NCBI GenBank assembly: GCA_910586595.1
Contig: CAJUJB010000025.1
Location: 1-37,232, forward strand
Direction: 5' to 3'
DNA: 37,232 nucleotides
From: an uncultured Muribaculaceae bacterium
GTDB taxonomy: Bacteria; Bacteroidota; Bacteroidia; Bacteroidales; Muribaculaceae
The position numbers were made by a program, and so were the translations under genes. This document shows positions 7,165 to 14,906 of the stretch, one piece after another. The notes under the pieces were generated by a model that worked only from the letters and a program-made list of their open reading frames with translations, had not been told where the DNA came from and searched no databases. Numbering within the stretch: position 1 is the first letter of the stretch; every line of letters begins with the position of its first letter.

Positions 7165-8439
7165 ATGCAACCTCTCGCCGAACGTCTCCGCCCGCAAACC
7201 CTCGATCAATATATTGGCCAGCAGCATCTTGTCGGCCCCAAAGGAATCATTCGCCGCATGATTGATTCTGGAAAAATATCCTCCTTCATATTGTGGGGCC
7301 CTCCCGGTGTGGGAAAGACTACGCTTGCCCGTATTATTGCTAATACGACTAAGAGTGCCTTTTTCACGCTATCGGCTGTAACCTCCGGAGTTAAGGATGT
7401 GCGCGAGATTATTGAACGGGCTCAACGCGAAAGTGGGGGCATGTTCTCTCAAGGCCGACCTATACTGTTTATTGATGAAATCCATCGGTTCAGCAAGAGT
7501 CAGCAGGATAGTCTTCTCGGTGCAGTTGAGAATGGAACAGTTACTCTTATCGGTGCAACAACAGAGAATCCTTCCTTTGAGGTTATCCGCCCTCTGTTAT
7601 CGCGTGCGCAAGTCTATACACTTAAGCCATTGCTTGAATCCGATCTAAAGATTCTTCTTGACCGGGCTATTAAGGAAGATGAAGTATTATCGCGCGCAAA
7701 AATACGTATAGAGGAGACAGATGCGTTGTTCCGTTATGCTGGAGGTGATGCACGTAAGTTGCTCAATATTCTTGATCTGCTGGAGCAATCGGCCGGAGTC
7801 GGTGAAGAAATTATTATAAGCGATCAAACGGTAACTGATCGCTTGCAGGAAAATCCGCAGGCATACGATAAAAATGGAGAGATGCATTACGACATCATCT
7901 CAGCCTTTATCAAAAGTATACGCGGAAGCGATCCCGATGCGGCTGTTTATTGGCTCGCCCGAATGATTGCCGGAGGCGAAGACCCTGAGTTCATAGCGCG
8001 ACGAATGGTAATCCTGGCCTCGGAAGACATTGGCCTCGCTAATCCTAATGCGATGCTGATTGCTAATACTACTTTTGACGTCATTCAGAAAATCGGTATG
8101 CCCGAGGGCCGTATTCCGCTTTCAGAGTGCGCCATATATTTGGCACAATCGCCCAAGAGCAACTCCGCATATTTAGCCATCGACGCCGCGCTTGCAGAAG
8201 TTGAGAGAAGTGGTAATTTGCCTGTACCTTTACATTTACGCAATGCCCCCACGTCTCTTATGAAGCAGTTAGGCTACGGAAAGAATTACTTATATGCCCA
8301 CGACTTCCCCGGCAATTTTGTGCGCCAGCAATTTCGCCCCGATGCAATTGCCGGCATGACTTTCTGGCACCCATGCTCCAATCCAGCTGAGGATGTCATG
8401 GTTCAGCGTCATGTGGCAAGGTGGGGAAAGAAAGACTAA
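7165..8439 (+). CDS. rarA: replication-associated recombination protein A (RarA/MgsA), AAA+ ATPase
   Basis: A clamp-loader-like AAA+ ATPase acting at stalled replication forks (RarA/MgsA/WRNIP1 family). Visible motifs are Walker A GPPGVGKT (residues 45-52), Walker B LFIDEIHRF (Asp104, Glu105), sensor 1 IGATTENPSFEV, an arginine-finger region PLLSRAQVY, and sensor 2 AGGDARKLLNILDL. The C-terminal tetramerisation domain carries YDIISAFIKSIRGSDPDAA and ARRMVILASEDIGLANP. The 424-aa length is typical. A start at 7165 gives the conserved N-terminus PLAERLRPQTLDQYIGQQHL. The gene converges on the LysR gene with 8 bases between stops. Confidence 0.95.
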   Translation: MQPLAERLRPQTLDQYIGQQHLVGPKGIIRRMIDSGKISSFILWGPPGVGKTTLARIIANTTKSAFFTLSAVTSGVKDVREIIERAQRESGGMFSQGRPILFIDEIHRFSKSQQDSLLGAVENGTVTLIGATTENPSFEVIRPLLSRAQVYTLKPLLESDLKILLDRAIKEDEVLSRAKIRIEETDALFRYAGGDARKLLNILDLLEQSAGVGEEIIISDQTVTDRLQENPQAYDKNGEMHYDIISAFIKSIRGSDPDAAVYWLARMIAGGEDPEFIARRMVILASEDIGLANPNAMLIANTTFDVIQKIGMPEGRIPLSECAIYLAQSPKSNSAYLAIDAALAEVERSGNLPVPLHLRNAPTSLMKQLGYGKNYLYAHDFPGNFVRQQFRPDAIAGMTFWHPCSNPAEDVMVQRHVARWGKKD

Positions 8440-8447
8440 ACCGTCGC

Positions 8448-9350
8448 TCACAGCCATGCATTGACTCGCTCACGCACAGCAGCCGACTCACTGAGTAGTC
8501 TTATAAATTCTCTCATAGAACGCTTATGGTATGAGCCTCTCAAGGTATGCACACAACCTTCCATAACACCATCCGGTATATCAAGAGGTATGGCTTTCAG
8601 TCCGGGTTCATTGTGAATGGTAGCTTCAGCAAGCACTGTTACCAGACGGTTCTGTCTGATGAGCTTAAGCAATATGTTCACTTCGTTCAACTCTACCCTT
8701 ACTTTTAGAGGCGTTGGGTAATGCGAGATGATGCCTTCCAGTGTATTGCGGGCTTGAAGACCTTTGGCTGGGAGAGCGAGTTCATATTGACTCAATTCTG
8801 CTAGTGTAATCACATTTTTCTTGGCCAAAGGATGTAAGTCACCTACAATGGCTGCCGCATATGTTCTGAATAGATGATGAGGCTCTACACCGTCAATTGC
8901 TTGCGAAGGTCGGAATGCGAGAGCGAAATCGACTTGCCTCTCCCTGAGCATCTCCATTAATTCCGACATGGGCCGGTAGTAAATATTTAGTTTTACATGG
9001 GGATAAACCTTCATGAACGACACCAGTGTTTCTGTAAGCATAGGGCCAAAAGAATATGTTACCCCTATATTCAGGGTGCCGCAGAGCACATTTTTAAGAT
9101 CGCTTATACGTGCCGTACATTCTTCTGCATCAATCAATGTGCGGCGTGCATATGGCAATAGCTCATCACCGGCTTCCGTAAGTGCCACACTCCTGCTGGT
9201 GCGGAGGAGTAATTGGGTATCCAGTTCCTGCTCAAGCTGTTTTATCTGTTGGGATAAGGTGCTTTGAGTGATGCACAATGTTTTGGCCGCCTCTGAAAAA
9301 TTCAATGTCTCGGCCAGGCGTACGAAATATCGTAGTTGTCGCAATTCCAT
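8448..9350 (-). CDS. LysR-family transcriptional regulator
   Basis: A 300-aa LysR protein with the N-terminal winged helix-turn-helix MELRQLRYFVRLAETLNFSE...TQSTLSQQIKQLEQEL (about residues 1-60) and a C-terminal two-lobed effector domain (about 90-295). The effector domain starts GTLNIGVTYSFGPML, a CynR/OxyR-like arrangement. It is the last gene after the two thrE halves, 5 bases downstream of the second, so it is probably co-transcribed. LysR genes often control a neighbouring gene, and an amino-acid exporter as target is a reasonable inference. Its own inducer is not evident. No regulator-type inverted repeat was recognised upstream of the exporter genes. Confidence 0.93.
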   Translation of the reverse strand: MELRQLRYFVRLAETLNFSEAAKTLCITQSTLSQQIKQLEQELDTQLLLRTSRSVALTEAGDELLPYARRTLIDAEECTARISDLKNVLCGTLNIGVTYSFGPMLTETLVSFMKVYPHVKLNIYYRPMSELMEMLRERQVDFALAFRPSQAIDGVEPHHLFRTYAAAIVGDLHPLAKKNVITLAELSQYELALPAKGLQARNTLEGIISHYPTPLKVRVELNEVNILLKLIRQNRLVTVLAEATIHNEPGLKAIPLDIPDGVMEGCVHTLRGSYHKRSMREFIRLLSESAAVRERVNAWL

Positions 9351-9355
9351 TCTCT

Positions 9356-9838
9356 TTAATTATTACGGGTAGCTTGAAATGAGATTTTTGGCATGATGAA
9401 GATTGGCATTGTGGCACCCACAGCCATGCCGAGTAATATAAAAAAACAGGTTAGTCCGTTGGTGGCAAACAAGTAAAAATAATGCATAAACGTACTTTCG
9501 CTCTGATGCAGCAAGCATAAGGCTAATCCTCCTACACAACGGTAGGCATACATCCCGGGAATCATCGGCAACAAAGAGGGAAAAAGATAGGTCTCTGCTG
9601 GAACCTTGGTTTTCGGAGATATGAGCACTGCCAGAATTCCGATTATAAATGACGCTATAGTTGTGGCGGCCGCAATATGCCAGTGAAGACATTCAATAAG
9701 CAACCATCGGCTCGAATGTCCGGCTGCAGCTATTAGCGCGCAATAAAGGTAAGCCCTGCGCGGAGGATTGCTGATTGAAGCAAATCCGATGGCTGCTATT
9801 GCAGCGAAAAATGCATCTTGAAGAAACTGACTAATCAT
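9356..9838 (-). CDS. threonine/serine exporter, small subunit (ThrE C-terminal half, DUF3815)
   Basis: A 160-aa integral membrane protein with about five hydrophobic segments. The features MISQFLQDAFFAAIAAIGFASISNPPRR and FPSLLPMIPGMYAYRCVGGL are typical of the ThrE_2/DUF3815 family. ThrE of Corynebacterium is one polypeptide with an N-terminal DUF1212 part and a C-terminal DUF3815 part; in Bacteroidales the two are commonly separate genes, as here. It lies 6 bases downstream of the larger subunit and 5 upstream of the LysR gene. It presumably pairs with the larger subunit to export small amino acids across the inner membrane; the substrate is inferred from family only. Confidence 0.87.
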   Translation of the reverse strand: MISQFLQDAFFAAIAAIGFASISNPPRRAYLYCALIAAAGHSSRWLLIECLHWHIAAATTIASFIIGILAVLISPKTKVPAETYLFPSLLPMIPGMYAYRCVGGLALCLLHQSESTFMHYFYLFATNGLTCFFILLGMAVGATMPIFIMPKISFQATRNN

Positions 9839-9844
9839 AATTTT

Positions 9845-10642
9845 TCAGAACATACCCATATTCATAAGCCACATACCGAGGCACAGACCGAATGACAGGC
9901 AACATAATGTAACCACAGCGTTCATAAGGCGCCCGAAGGCACATATATAATGACGGTCGATCATATCGCAGAAGGAATTGATAAGAGGTATACCGGGAAT
10001 GAGATAGAGCACGCTGGTGCCGAGGGTAATCATTGGAGAGGCGCCAAGCGAGAAAAGGTTATCAGCACTGGCGATTACCGCTGAAACAAACGCACATACT
10101 GCCGTAATGATACGGGCATCAACGTGCTTGATGGCCATGGTCTGCTTCAGAAAAAAGCCGGCGAAAGTAGCCACGAATACAATTGCCATTGCGGTCAGAT
10201 CTCCCTCAAAAAGCCGGCAGAAAGACGCATTCGCAAGGCTAACCAACAGCAGGATGACTCCCGGGGCGGTGCCTCCCATCCGTTCAATCTCTCCGAAACG
10301 CTCAATACCCTCTCGGAAAGTAATTTCGCGGTCTGCAAGCGCCCAGCTCAACCGGCTGAGACTTGTAATGACATTGAAATTAATCGGTACGTCTCGGATA
10401 GATGTGATAGACGTCAGCACCTCCGGCGACCCGGCTCGGCGTATGGTAAGATGTATATGCCGTGGAAGAATGGTTATTTCTGCCATCAGACCAATCGATT
10501 GTGCCATTCGCTTGACATTCTTCTCAAGCCGGACGCATGTCGACCCCGATCCGAAGAGTAATCCGGAGTAATTAGCCAGAAACTCTGTTGCCTCCCCGGT
10601 TGAGACATCACATGTCATCGAATTCATCGTAGTCATAGTCAT
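9845..10642 (-). CDS. threonine/serine exporter, large subunit (ThrE N-terminal half, DUF1212)
   Basis: A 265-aa protein with a soluble N-terminal part (FLANYSGLLFGSGSTCVRLEKNVKRMAQSIG) and about five transmembrane segments from residue 125 on. The conserved SPMITLGTSVLYLIPGIPLINSFCDMIDR motif matches the ThrE DUF1212 family. Starts are possible at 10642, 10627 and 10618; all overlap the end of the upstream small gene, and 10618 (MTCDVSTG) gives the smallest overlap. Together with the DUF3815 gene downstream it forms a split exporter. The family also includes metabolite carriers of unknown substrate, so threonine/serine is a family-level guess. Confidence 0.88.
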   Translation of the reverse strand: MTMTTMNSMTCDVSTGEATEFLANYSGLLFGSGSTCVRLEKNVKRMAQSIGLMAEITILPRHIHLTIRRAGSPEVLTSITSIRDVPINFNVITSLSRLSWALADREITFREGIERFGEIERMGGTAPGVILLLVSLANASFCRLFEGDLTAMAIVFVATFAGFFLKQTMAIKHVDARIITAVCAFVSAVIASADNLFSLGASPMITLGTSVLYLIPGIPLINSFCDMIDRHYICAFGRLMNAVVTLCCLSFGLCLGMWLMNMGMF

Positions 10643-10814
10643 TCTTTATAATTCTATCGCCAGGCACAAAGATTTCTTCCCATTCTCTGCCCACCGAAAT
10701 AGGTTTAGCTTTCTGAATCGCATGATGCCGTTTGAGTATCAATACCGATCGGAAAATAAGCACAAGTGAAGTGATGGTGACAATCGTAATCCATGTAATA
10801 AGAGGTACATTCAT
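10608..10814 (-). CDS. small membrane-anchored protein in front of the ThrE genes
   Basis: A 68-aa protein with one N-terminal membrane helix (about residues 4-27, ITWITIVTITSLVLIFRSVLI), then a basic segment and an acidic tail rich in Asp and Tyr (NDYDYDEFDDM). I recognise no family. Support for it being real is its position at the head of the exporter genes, an overlap of about 10-35 bases with the next gene depending on its start, and a sensible membrane-protein composition. It could be an accessory subunit or simply an unknown small protein. Its promoter should lie in 10815-10905, where only a weak TTCCTTTG resembling a -7 box is seen. Confidence 0.65.
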   Translation of the reverse strand: MNVPLITWITIVTITSLVLIFRSVLILKRHHAIQKAKPISVGREWEEIFVPGDRIIKNDYDYDEFDDM

Positions 10815-10905
10815 AGTCTTTAATTTTTATTGTTTGCAAAGGAACAAACGATCGCCGACTTTGATTGTCCTTTTCCATGAGTTTTTTCGATACCATCTAT
10901 AAGAA

Positions 10906-10950
10906 AAACGAAACGCGACTCTTCATAGTTCATTGAGCCACGTTTCGTTT
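10906..10950 (-). terminator. rho-independent terminator of glnA
   Basis: AAACGAAACG (10906-10915) pairs perfectly with CGTTTCGTTT (10941-10950). The stem continues inward through six more pairs, including two wobbles, to a 13-base loop. On the minus strand it is followed by a T-rich run (TTTTTCTT). It stands 26 bases after the glnA stop. Confidence 0.85.
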
Positions 10951-10975
10951 CATCGTTCGGGATGCTTATGGATAT

Positions 10976-12493
10976 TTATCCGCAGTGGAAATACTCTTTT
11001 ACCATTTCGAGCATCAAGCCCGGATCAGATATGGCGTCGCTGATGCGTGTCTCATCGTAAGACCGCAACTTTTTAGCAACCCCTTCAAGCATTGCTGCTG
11101 AGAATACGCCTTCAGCACGGAATACATCCGACCGCTCGTCGAGGCATTTTGCAGATGCATGGCAACCGGTGGGCAAGGTCGGGAGAGCTGCCAGGCGGGC
11201 AGCATTCTCAGGCTTGTGAATGTCGACATCGACGTAATACTTGTCGGCTGTCGCAAGAGGCTCCGACATTTCGAAACCATGGCGTACTGCCACCGCAAGC
11301 CCGGCAAGCAACATGTATATATCAGCGCTTCCGTCGGCTGAGCGGATCTCGAAGGTCTGTTTAGCGCTATATGATTTATCTGGTTCCAGATCTACGGCTG
11401 CTGATCCATTGGCAACCGAGCACATGTCGCCTCCTACTGCCCATCCAAGAGGTACACGGACGAGAACCGACCGGTTACGGTCGCCCCAACATATATTGGT
11501 CGGGGCTTCCTGATGTGGCACGAGACGGAAATATGAGGTTGGATTAGTGTTGCCGAATGCTGTAAGAGCCGGGGCAAGATCCATTATGCCCGCGATGGCA
11601 GTGCGTGCCTGTTCGCTCAAGCGGCCTGTGGTCTGATCAAGCATTACACTATTGCCGTCAGCATCCATGAGACGCATGTGAACATGTAGACCCGATCCGG
11701 CCTTTCCTGTGGTAATTTTAGGCGCGAAGGTTATATCAAGACCCTCTTGAGATGCCAGATTGCGTATCACCCATTTGGCAAGCATCAGTTGGTCGGCAGC
11801 TTCACGGGCATCTACCGGCAGAAACTCAATTTCATTTTGCTCATAGATCATGCCATCGAGTGTGAAATTTCCCACCTCCGAATGGCCATACTTGATTTGT
11901 CCGCCCGTCTGTGCAATATATCGCATGCAGCGTGTGCGGAAATCATTGAACTTTGCAAAAGGTGCCGATTCATGATAACCTTTCTGATCACTTGCAGGGA
12001 AGGTACCAGGATCCTGTGCAATCACATAGAATTCGAGCTCTCCCATTGCATGAAACACCAGACCTGTCCGGGCTGTGAATGCTTCGCACGCCTTCGCCAG
12101 AGTCTGCTCCGGTGCACTTTCGAGTGGCTTGCCTTCATAATCGAAGAACGAGCACAGCATGGTCAAGGTAGGGATTGGGGCAAACGGATCACGGAATGCA
12201 GTGCGAAAACGGGGAATGACATATAAATCCGAACTTCCAGCACTTATAAATGGGAAGAGTGACGATCCGTCAACTCGTTCTCCTTTGGTGAGTATAGTCT
12301 CGAGATATGCCAGATCATTTACTACGAAGTTGAGCGTTTTCAGGCGACCATCGGCTGCAGGATACATGAAATTGACCATTTCAATATTGCATTCGGTCAC
12401 ATATCTGATAATATCCGACAGGGTGAAATCCGCCGGAGATTTCTGCAGGAACGAGACTACTTCGTTTTTGTTTAGTCGGAGTGTTTTTTCCAT
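10976..12493 (-). CDS. glnA: glutamine synthetase, GlnA (type I) fold, without adenylylation site
   Basis: ATP-dependent ligase joining ammonia to glutamate. The 505-aa product has the N-terminal beta-grasp domain with VDGSSLFPF, and the catalytic barrel with GELEFYV, NEIEFLP, the ATP-site GSGLHVHMRL, and NPTSYFRLVPHQEAPTNICWGDRNRSVLVRV carrying the substrate Arg residues, then FEIRSADGSADIYMLLAG. The segment corresponding to the NLYDLPPEE adenylylation site of enterobacterial GlnA is not recognisable (the region reads DIHKPENAARLAALPTLPTG), so GlnE-type control is not expected. Bacteroidales usually also carry the large GlnN enzyme, so this may be a secondary GS or GS-like ligase. It starts 14 bases after a strong hairpin. 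The exporter genes follow beyond its terminator. Confidence 0.88.
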   Translation of the reverse strand: MEKTLRLNKNEVVSFLQKSPADFTLSDIIRYVTECNIEMVNFMYPAADGRLKTLNFVVNDLAYLETILTKGERVDGSSLFPFISAGSSDLYVIPRFRTAFRDPFAPIPTLTMLCSFFDYEGKPLESAPEQTLAKACEAFTARTGLVFHAMGELEFYVIAQDPGTFPASDQKGYHESAPFAKFNDFRTRCMRYIAQTGGQIKYGHSEVGNFTLDGMIYEQNEIEFLPVDAREAADQLMLAKWVIRNLASQEGLDITFAPKITTGKAGSGLHVHMRLMDADGNSVMLDQTTGRLSEQARTAIAGIMDLAPALTAFGNTNPTSYFRLVPHQEAPTNICWGDRNRSVLVRVPLGWAVGGDMCSVANGSAAVDLEPDKSYSAKQTFEIRSADGSADIYMLLAGLAVAVRHGFEMSEPLATADKYYVDVDIHKPENAARLAALPTLPTGCHASAKCLDERSDVFRAEGVFSAAMLEGVAKKLRSYDETRISDAISDPGLMLEMVKEYFHCG

Positions 12494-12507
12494 TCTTTAC
12501 AATTAAA

Positions 12508-12537
12508 CAACCGCCACCCTTGACCGGATGGCGGTTG
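12508..12537 (-). terminator. strong hairpin between the epimerase gene and glnA (terminator or leader attenuator)
   Basis: CAACCGCCACCC (12508-12519) and GGATGGCGGTTG (12526-12537) form a 12-bp stem with one mismatch and a 6-base loop. On the minus strand it is followed by TTTAATT. It terminates the murein-peptide operon or acts in the glnA leader: only 14 bases remain to the glnA ATG. A weak -7-like TAAAGTTTA lies just upstream (plus 12544-12552). Confidence 0.7.
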
Positions 12538-12561
12538 CTGGGTTAAACTTTATTGGCTAAA

Positions 12562-13692
12562 TCAGACGGGAATGACACCGATTCCTGGACGATCGGGAAT
12601 AGTAACCTTTCCATCAATGATTTTCATGCCGTCAAAAATATCATTTGCAATAAGTAGATTTCCATCAAGATCAGCCCAATCTACAAGGGGGGCGAGCTGC
12701 GAGGCGGCGCTGACCGCGCAAGAGGTTTCTGTCATGCAGCCAAGCATGACTTTCATGCCTAACGCGCGTGCAAGAGTAGCCATCTGATAGGCTTCGTGCA
12801 TACCGGTACTCTTCATCAGCTTGATGTTGATGCCGTCATAGGCCTGAGCTGCACGCTTTACATCAGGCAGCCTTTGGAGAAATTCGTCTGCGATAATTGG
12901 CAGAGGCGAACGTTCCCTAAGCCAGGCTGTGTCATCAATCGCACTTTTATCCATAGGTTGCTCTACGAAAAGGCAATTGCGCTCGGCCAGCCAATGACAC
13001 ATCTCCAGAGCCTTGTTTCTATCGTTCCAACCTTGATTTGCGTCTACGCAGATAGGAACATCGGAATACTTACGGAAAGCCTCCACAATCTCTTTATCGT
13101 GGTCAAGACCCATTTTCACTTTTACAACCTTGTAAGGTGCGGTTTCCTCAATTTTTTTCCGCATCTCTTCCGGGTTGGCATCGTAGCTAATGGTAAACGA
13201 GGTATTAGGAGTCGTTTCTGGGTTTAATCCCCATATTTTATACCATGGCTGCCCCATGATTTTACCGGTCAAATCATGCAGCGCAATATCAACAGCAGCT
13301 TTGGCCGCACGGTTGTTAGGCGCCACACTCTCCATATACTCATGGATGTCTTCAATTCTGAAGGGGTCGGAGAATTGGCTCAAATCAAGTTTGCCGAGGA
13401 ATTCGGTTACGGAAGCCACACTCTCACCAAGATAGGGAGGCATAGAGGCTTCTCCGTATCCTATCACTCCATCAAATTCAATTTGCACTTGAACATCAGG
13501 CGTGGTCGTACGCTGGCTTCGGGCGAGGTTGAATGCATGACGTAGCTGGAGTTCATATGGCGCGAACGATAGGTTGAGTCGTCCGCTTTTGCCGGTCTTG
13601 CGGGCCGGTTCCCCCAAGGCAGATATAGAGACGGGAGACGCGGCGATTAAGGCGCCGAGTACACCTGTTTTAATAAAATTTCGTCGGTTCAT
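12562..13692 (-). CDS. dipeptide (L-Ala-D/L-Glu type) epimerase with twin-arginine signal
   Basis: Enolase-superfamily enzyme epimerising murein-derived dipeptides, similar in role to YkfB/YcjG. The active-site set is complete: VVKVKMG with Lys191/Lys193, metal ligands Asp217 (CVDANQGW), Glu244 (VEQPMDK) and Asp269 (IADEF), Lys291 (NIKLMKS), and the DLDG motif (Asp341, Asp343) that in dipeptide epimerases binds the dipeptide amino group. The N-terminus MNRRNFIKTGVLGALIAASP is a Tat-type signal (RRxFIK plus hydrophobic stretch), so the folded enzyme would be exported. It is the last gene after the transglutaminase and NlpC/P60 genes, 31 bases downstream of the latter, which supports a murein-peptide substrate. 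Confidence 0.9.
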   Translation of the reverse strand: MNRRNFIKTGVLGALIAASPVSISALGEPARKTGKSGRLNLSFAPYELQLRHAFNLARSQRTTTPDVQVQIEFDGVIGYGEASMPPYLGESVASVTEFLGKLDLSQFSDPFRIEDIHEYMESVAPNNRAAKAAVDIALHDLTGKIMGQPWYKIWGLNPETTPNTSFTISYDANPEEMRKKIEETAPYKVVKVKMGLDHDKEIVEAFRKYSDVPICVDANQGWNDRNKALEMCHWLAERNCLFVEQPMDKSAIDDTAWLRERSPLPIIADEFLQRLPDVKRAAQAYDGINIKLMKSTGMHEAYQMATLARALGMKVMLGCMTETSCAVSAASQLAPLVDWADLDGNLLIANDIFDGMKIIDGKVTIPDRPGIGVIPV

Positions 13693-13723
13693 ATCAGTGT
13701 ATTAGAGTGGTAAAGGTTCAATA

Positions 13724-14902
13724 TTAAAAATACCAGGGGTGGTTACGTGCACGGATGATGCCGGGAGTCTCCTCCATGCCATTGATCCTCACTGCATGCA
13801 GAAAGGGAGTGGTGAGATAAGACGGAGAATCCGGATCTACACTATTGCGTTTAACGCGGCCTGACGAATGGACATAATTGCCATTGTGATCGTAGATGGC
13901 CACATGTGTAATCTTCTTGGTTTTGGCGTTGCCGAAGAACAATAGGTCACCAGGCTGGCAGGTGCGCCAATCAGAAGCCTCGATTCGTTTTCCCGTAAGA
14001 GCCTGTTGCGAAGCATCGCGCATAAGTATTATGCCGTTGGCATAGTAACTCACTTTAGCCAGACCACTGCAATCAAGAGCTTTTGTAGACATGCCTCCCC
14101 AGAGATAGGGGGTACCTTCCATGCTGTATGCTGTATCAAGTATTTTATCAGCATCGAAAGGCTGTGCAGCCCATTCTTCCAGTGGAGTCAGCGCGGAGGC
14201 ATCAGCATACCCGGTGCGGCCGTCAGGCAATTCGATATGGAGTCGCCCGTTTTCAACTTTGGGCGCACCACCAACGGCAGTGACGATACATCCGTTAACA
14301 AGATCAGTAACGACATCTCTTACGCCGTTAGATGTTGGAGATGTATAAGCACGTATCTGGTAAGGCGAGGTGACGATGAAACGCTTTGCAGATCGCCATG
14401 CAGCCATCTCTTCAGAGGTTTTAGGTACAACCGAGGTCGAAGGCACATATGCGATATATCCGTCGGGCGTCTGTACCCACCACCACTCTCCATTACTTTC
14501 AAGAACGCGCAAGGGGGTACCCATCACAGATTGGGTAAGCATCTCAGCGGCATGACGGCCGGCGCCGCGGTGACTCGCCGCGGAGATACGGGTCATGGCC
14601 CATCTGTCAGATGGCAACACCATAATGCTGTCGATATACTCGACTCCTGCTGCTTCGAGAGCTTTTACAGCAGCCTCCTTGGCTGAGGCTTCGGATGTAA
14701 GGCCGCCGACTACAAGCCGACCATCAGGATCGTTGAATGCCTTCAAGGTATATACAATCTGACGGGCATCCGGAGCAGCTTCAGCTTTGGCATTCTCCAC
14801 TGCAGTGCGGGCCTTGGCAAGTGCGTCGACCGAAGACTGAGCATATGATAAGCTTCCTGAAAGGAGACAGAAGGCTAAAATTGGTATAATGTGGCGTTTC
14901 AT
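13724..14902 (-). CDS. NlpC/P60 (C40) cell-wall peptidase with SH3-like domains (YkfC-like)
   Basis: Predicted gamma-D-glutamyl-diamino acid endopeptidase acting on released murein peptides. A signal peptide (MKRHIIPILAFCLLSGSLSYAQ) comes first, then two bacterial SH3-like modules (about residues 100-160 and 170-240), then the C-terminal NlpC/P60 domain. The domain shows YLWGG, catalytic Cys278 (LDCSGLAKVSYY), His333 (ITHVAIYD) and the polar third residue His345 (NYVHSSG). This layout matches the YkfC-type enzymes characterised structurally from Bacteroides and Bacillus, which need a free N-terminal L-Ala. It sits 4 bases after the transglutaminase gene and upstream of the epimerase. Together they would cut L-Ala-D-Glu from stem peptides and epimerise it. 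Confidence 0.9.
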   Translation of the reverse strand: MKRHIIPILAFCLLSGSLSYAQSSVDALAKARTAVENAKAEAAPDARQIVYTLKAFNDPDGRLVVGGLTSEASAKEAAVKALEAAGVEYIDSIMVLPSDRWAMTRISAASHRGAGRHAAEMLTQSVMGTPLRVLESNGEWWWVQTPDGYIAYVPSTSVVPKTSEEMAAWRSAKRFIVTSPYQIRAYTSPTSNGVRDVVTDLVNGCIVTAVGGAPKVENGRLHIELPDGRTGYADASALTPLEEWAAQPFDADKILDTAYSMEGTPYLWGGMSTKALDCSGLAKVSYYANGIILMRDASQQALTGKRIEASDWRTCQPGDLLFFGNAKTKKITHVAIYDHNGNYVHSSGRVKRNSVDPDSPSYLTTPFLHAVRINGMEETPGIIRARNHPWYF

Positions 14903-14906
14903 TAAT

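Noticed and set aside
14006..14686. 226-codon open frame opposite the NlpC/P60 gene
   Set aside because: Antisense to a complete signal-SH3-NlpC/P60 gene; no independent support.
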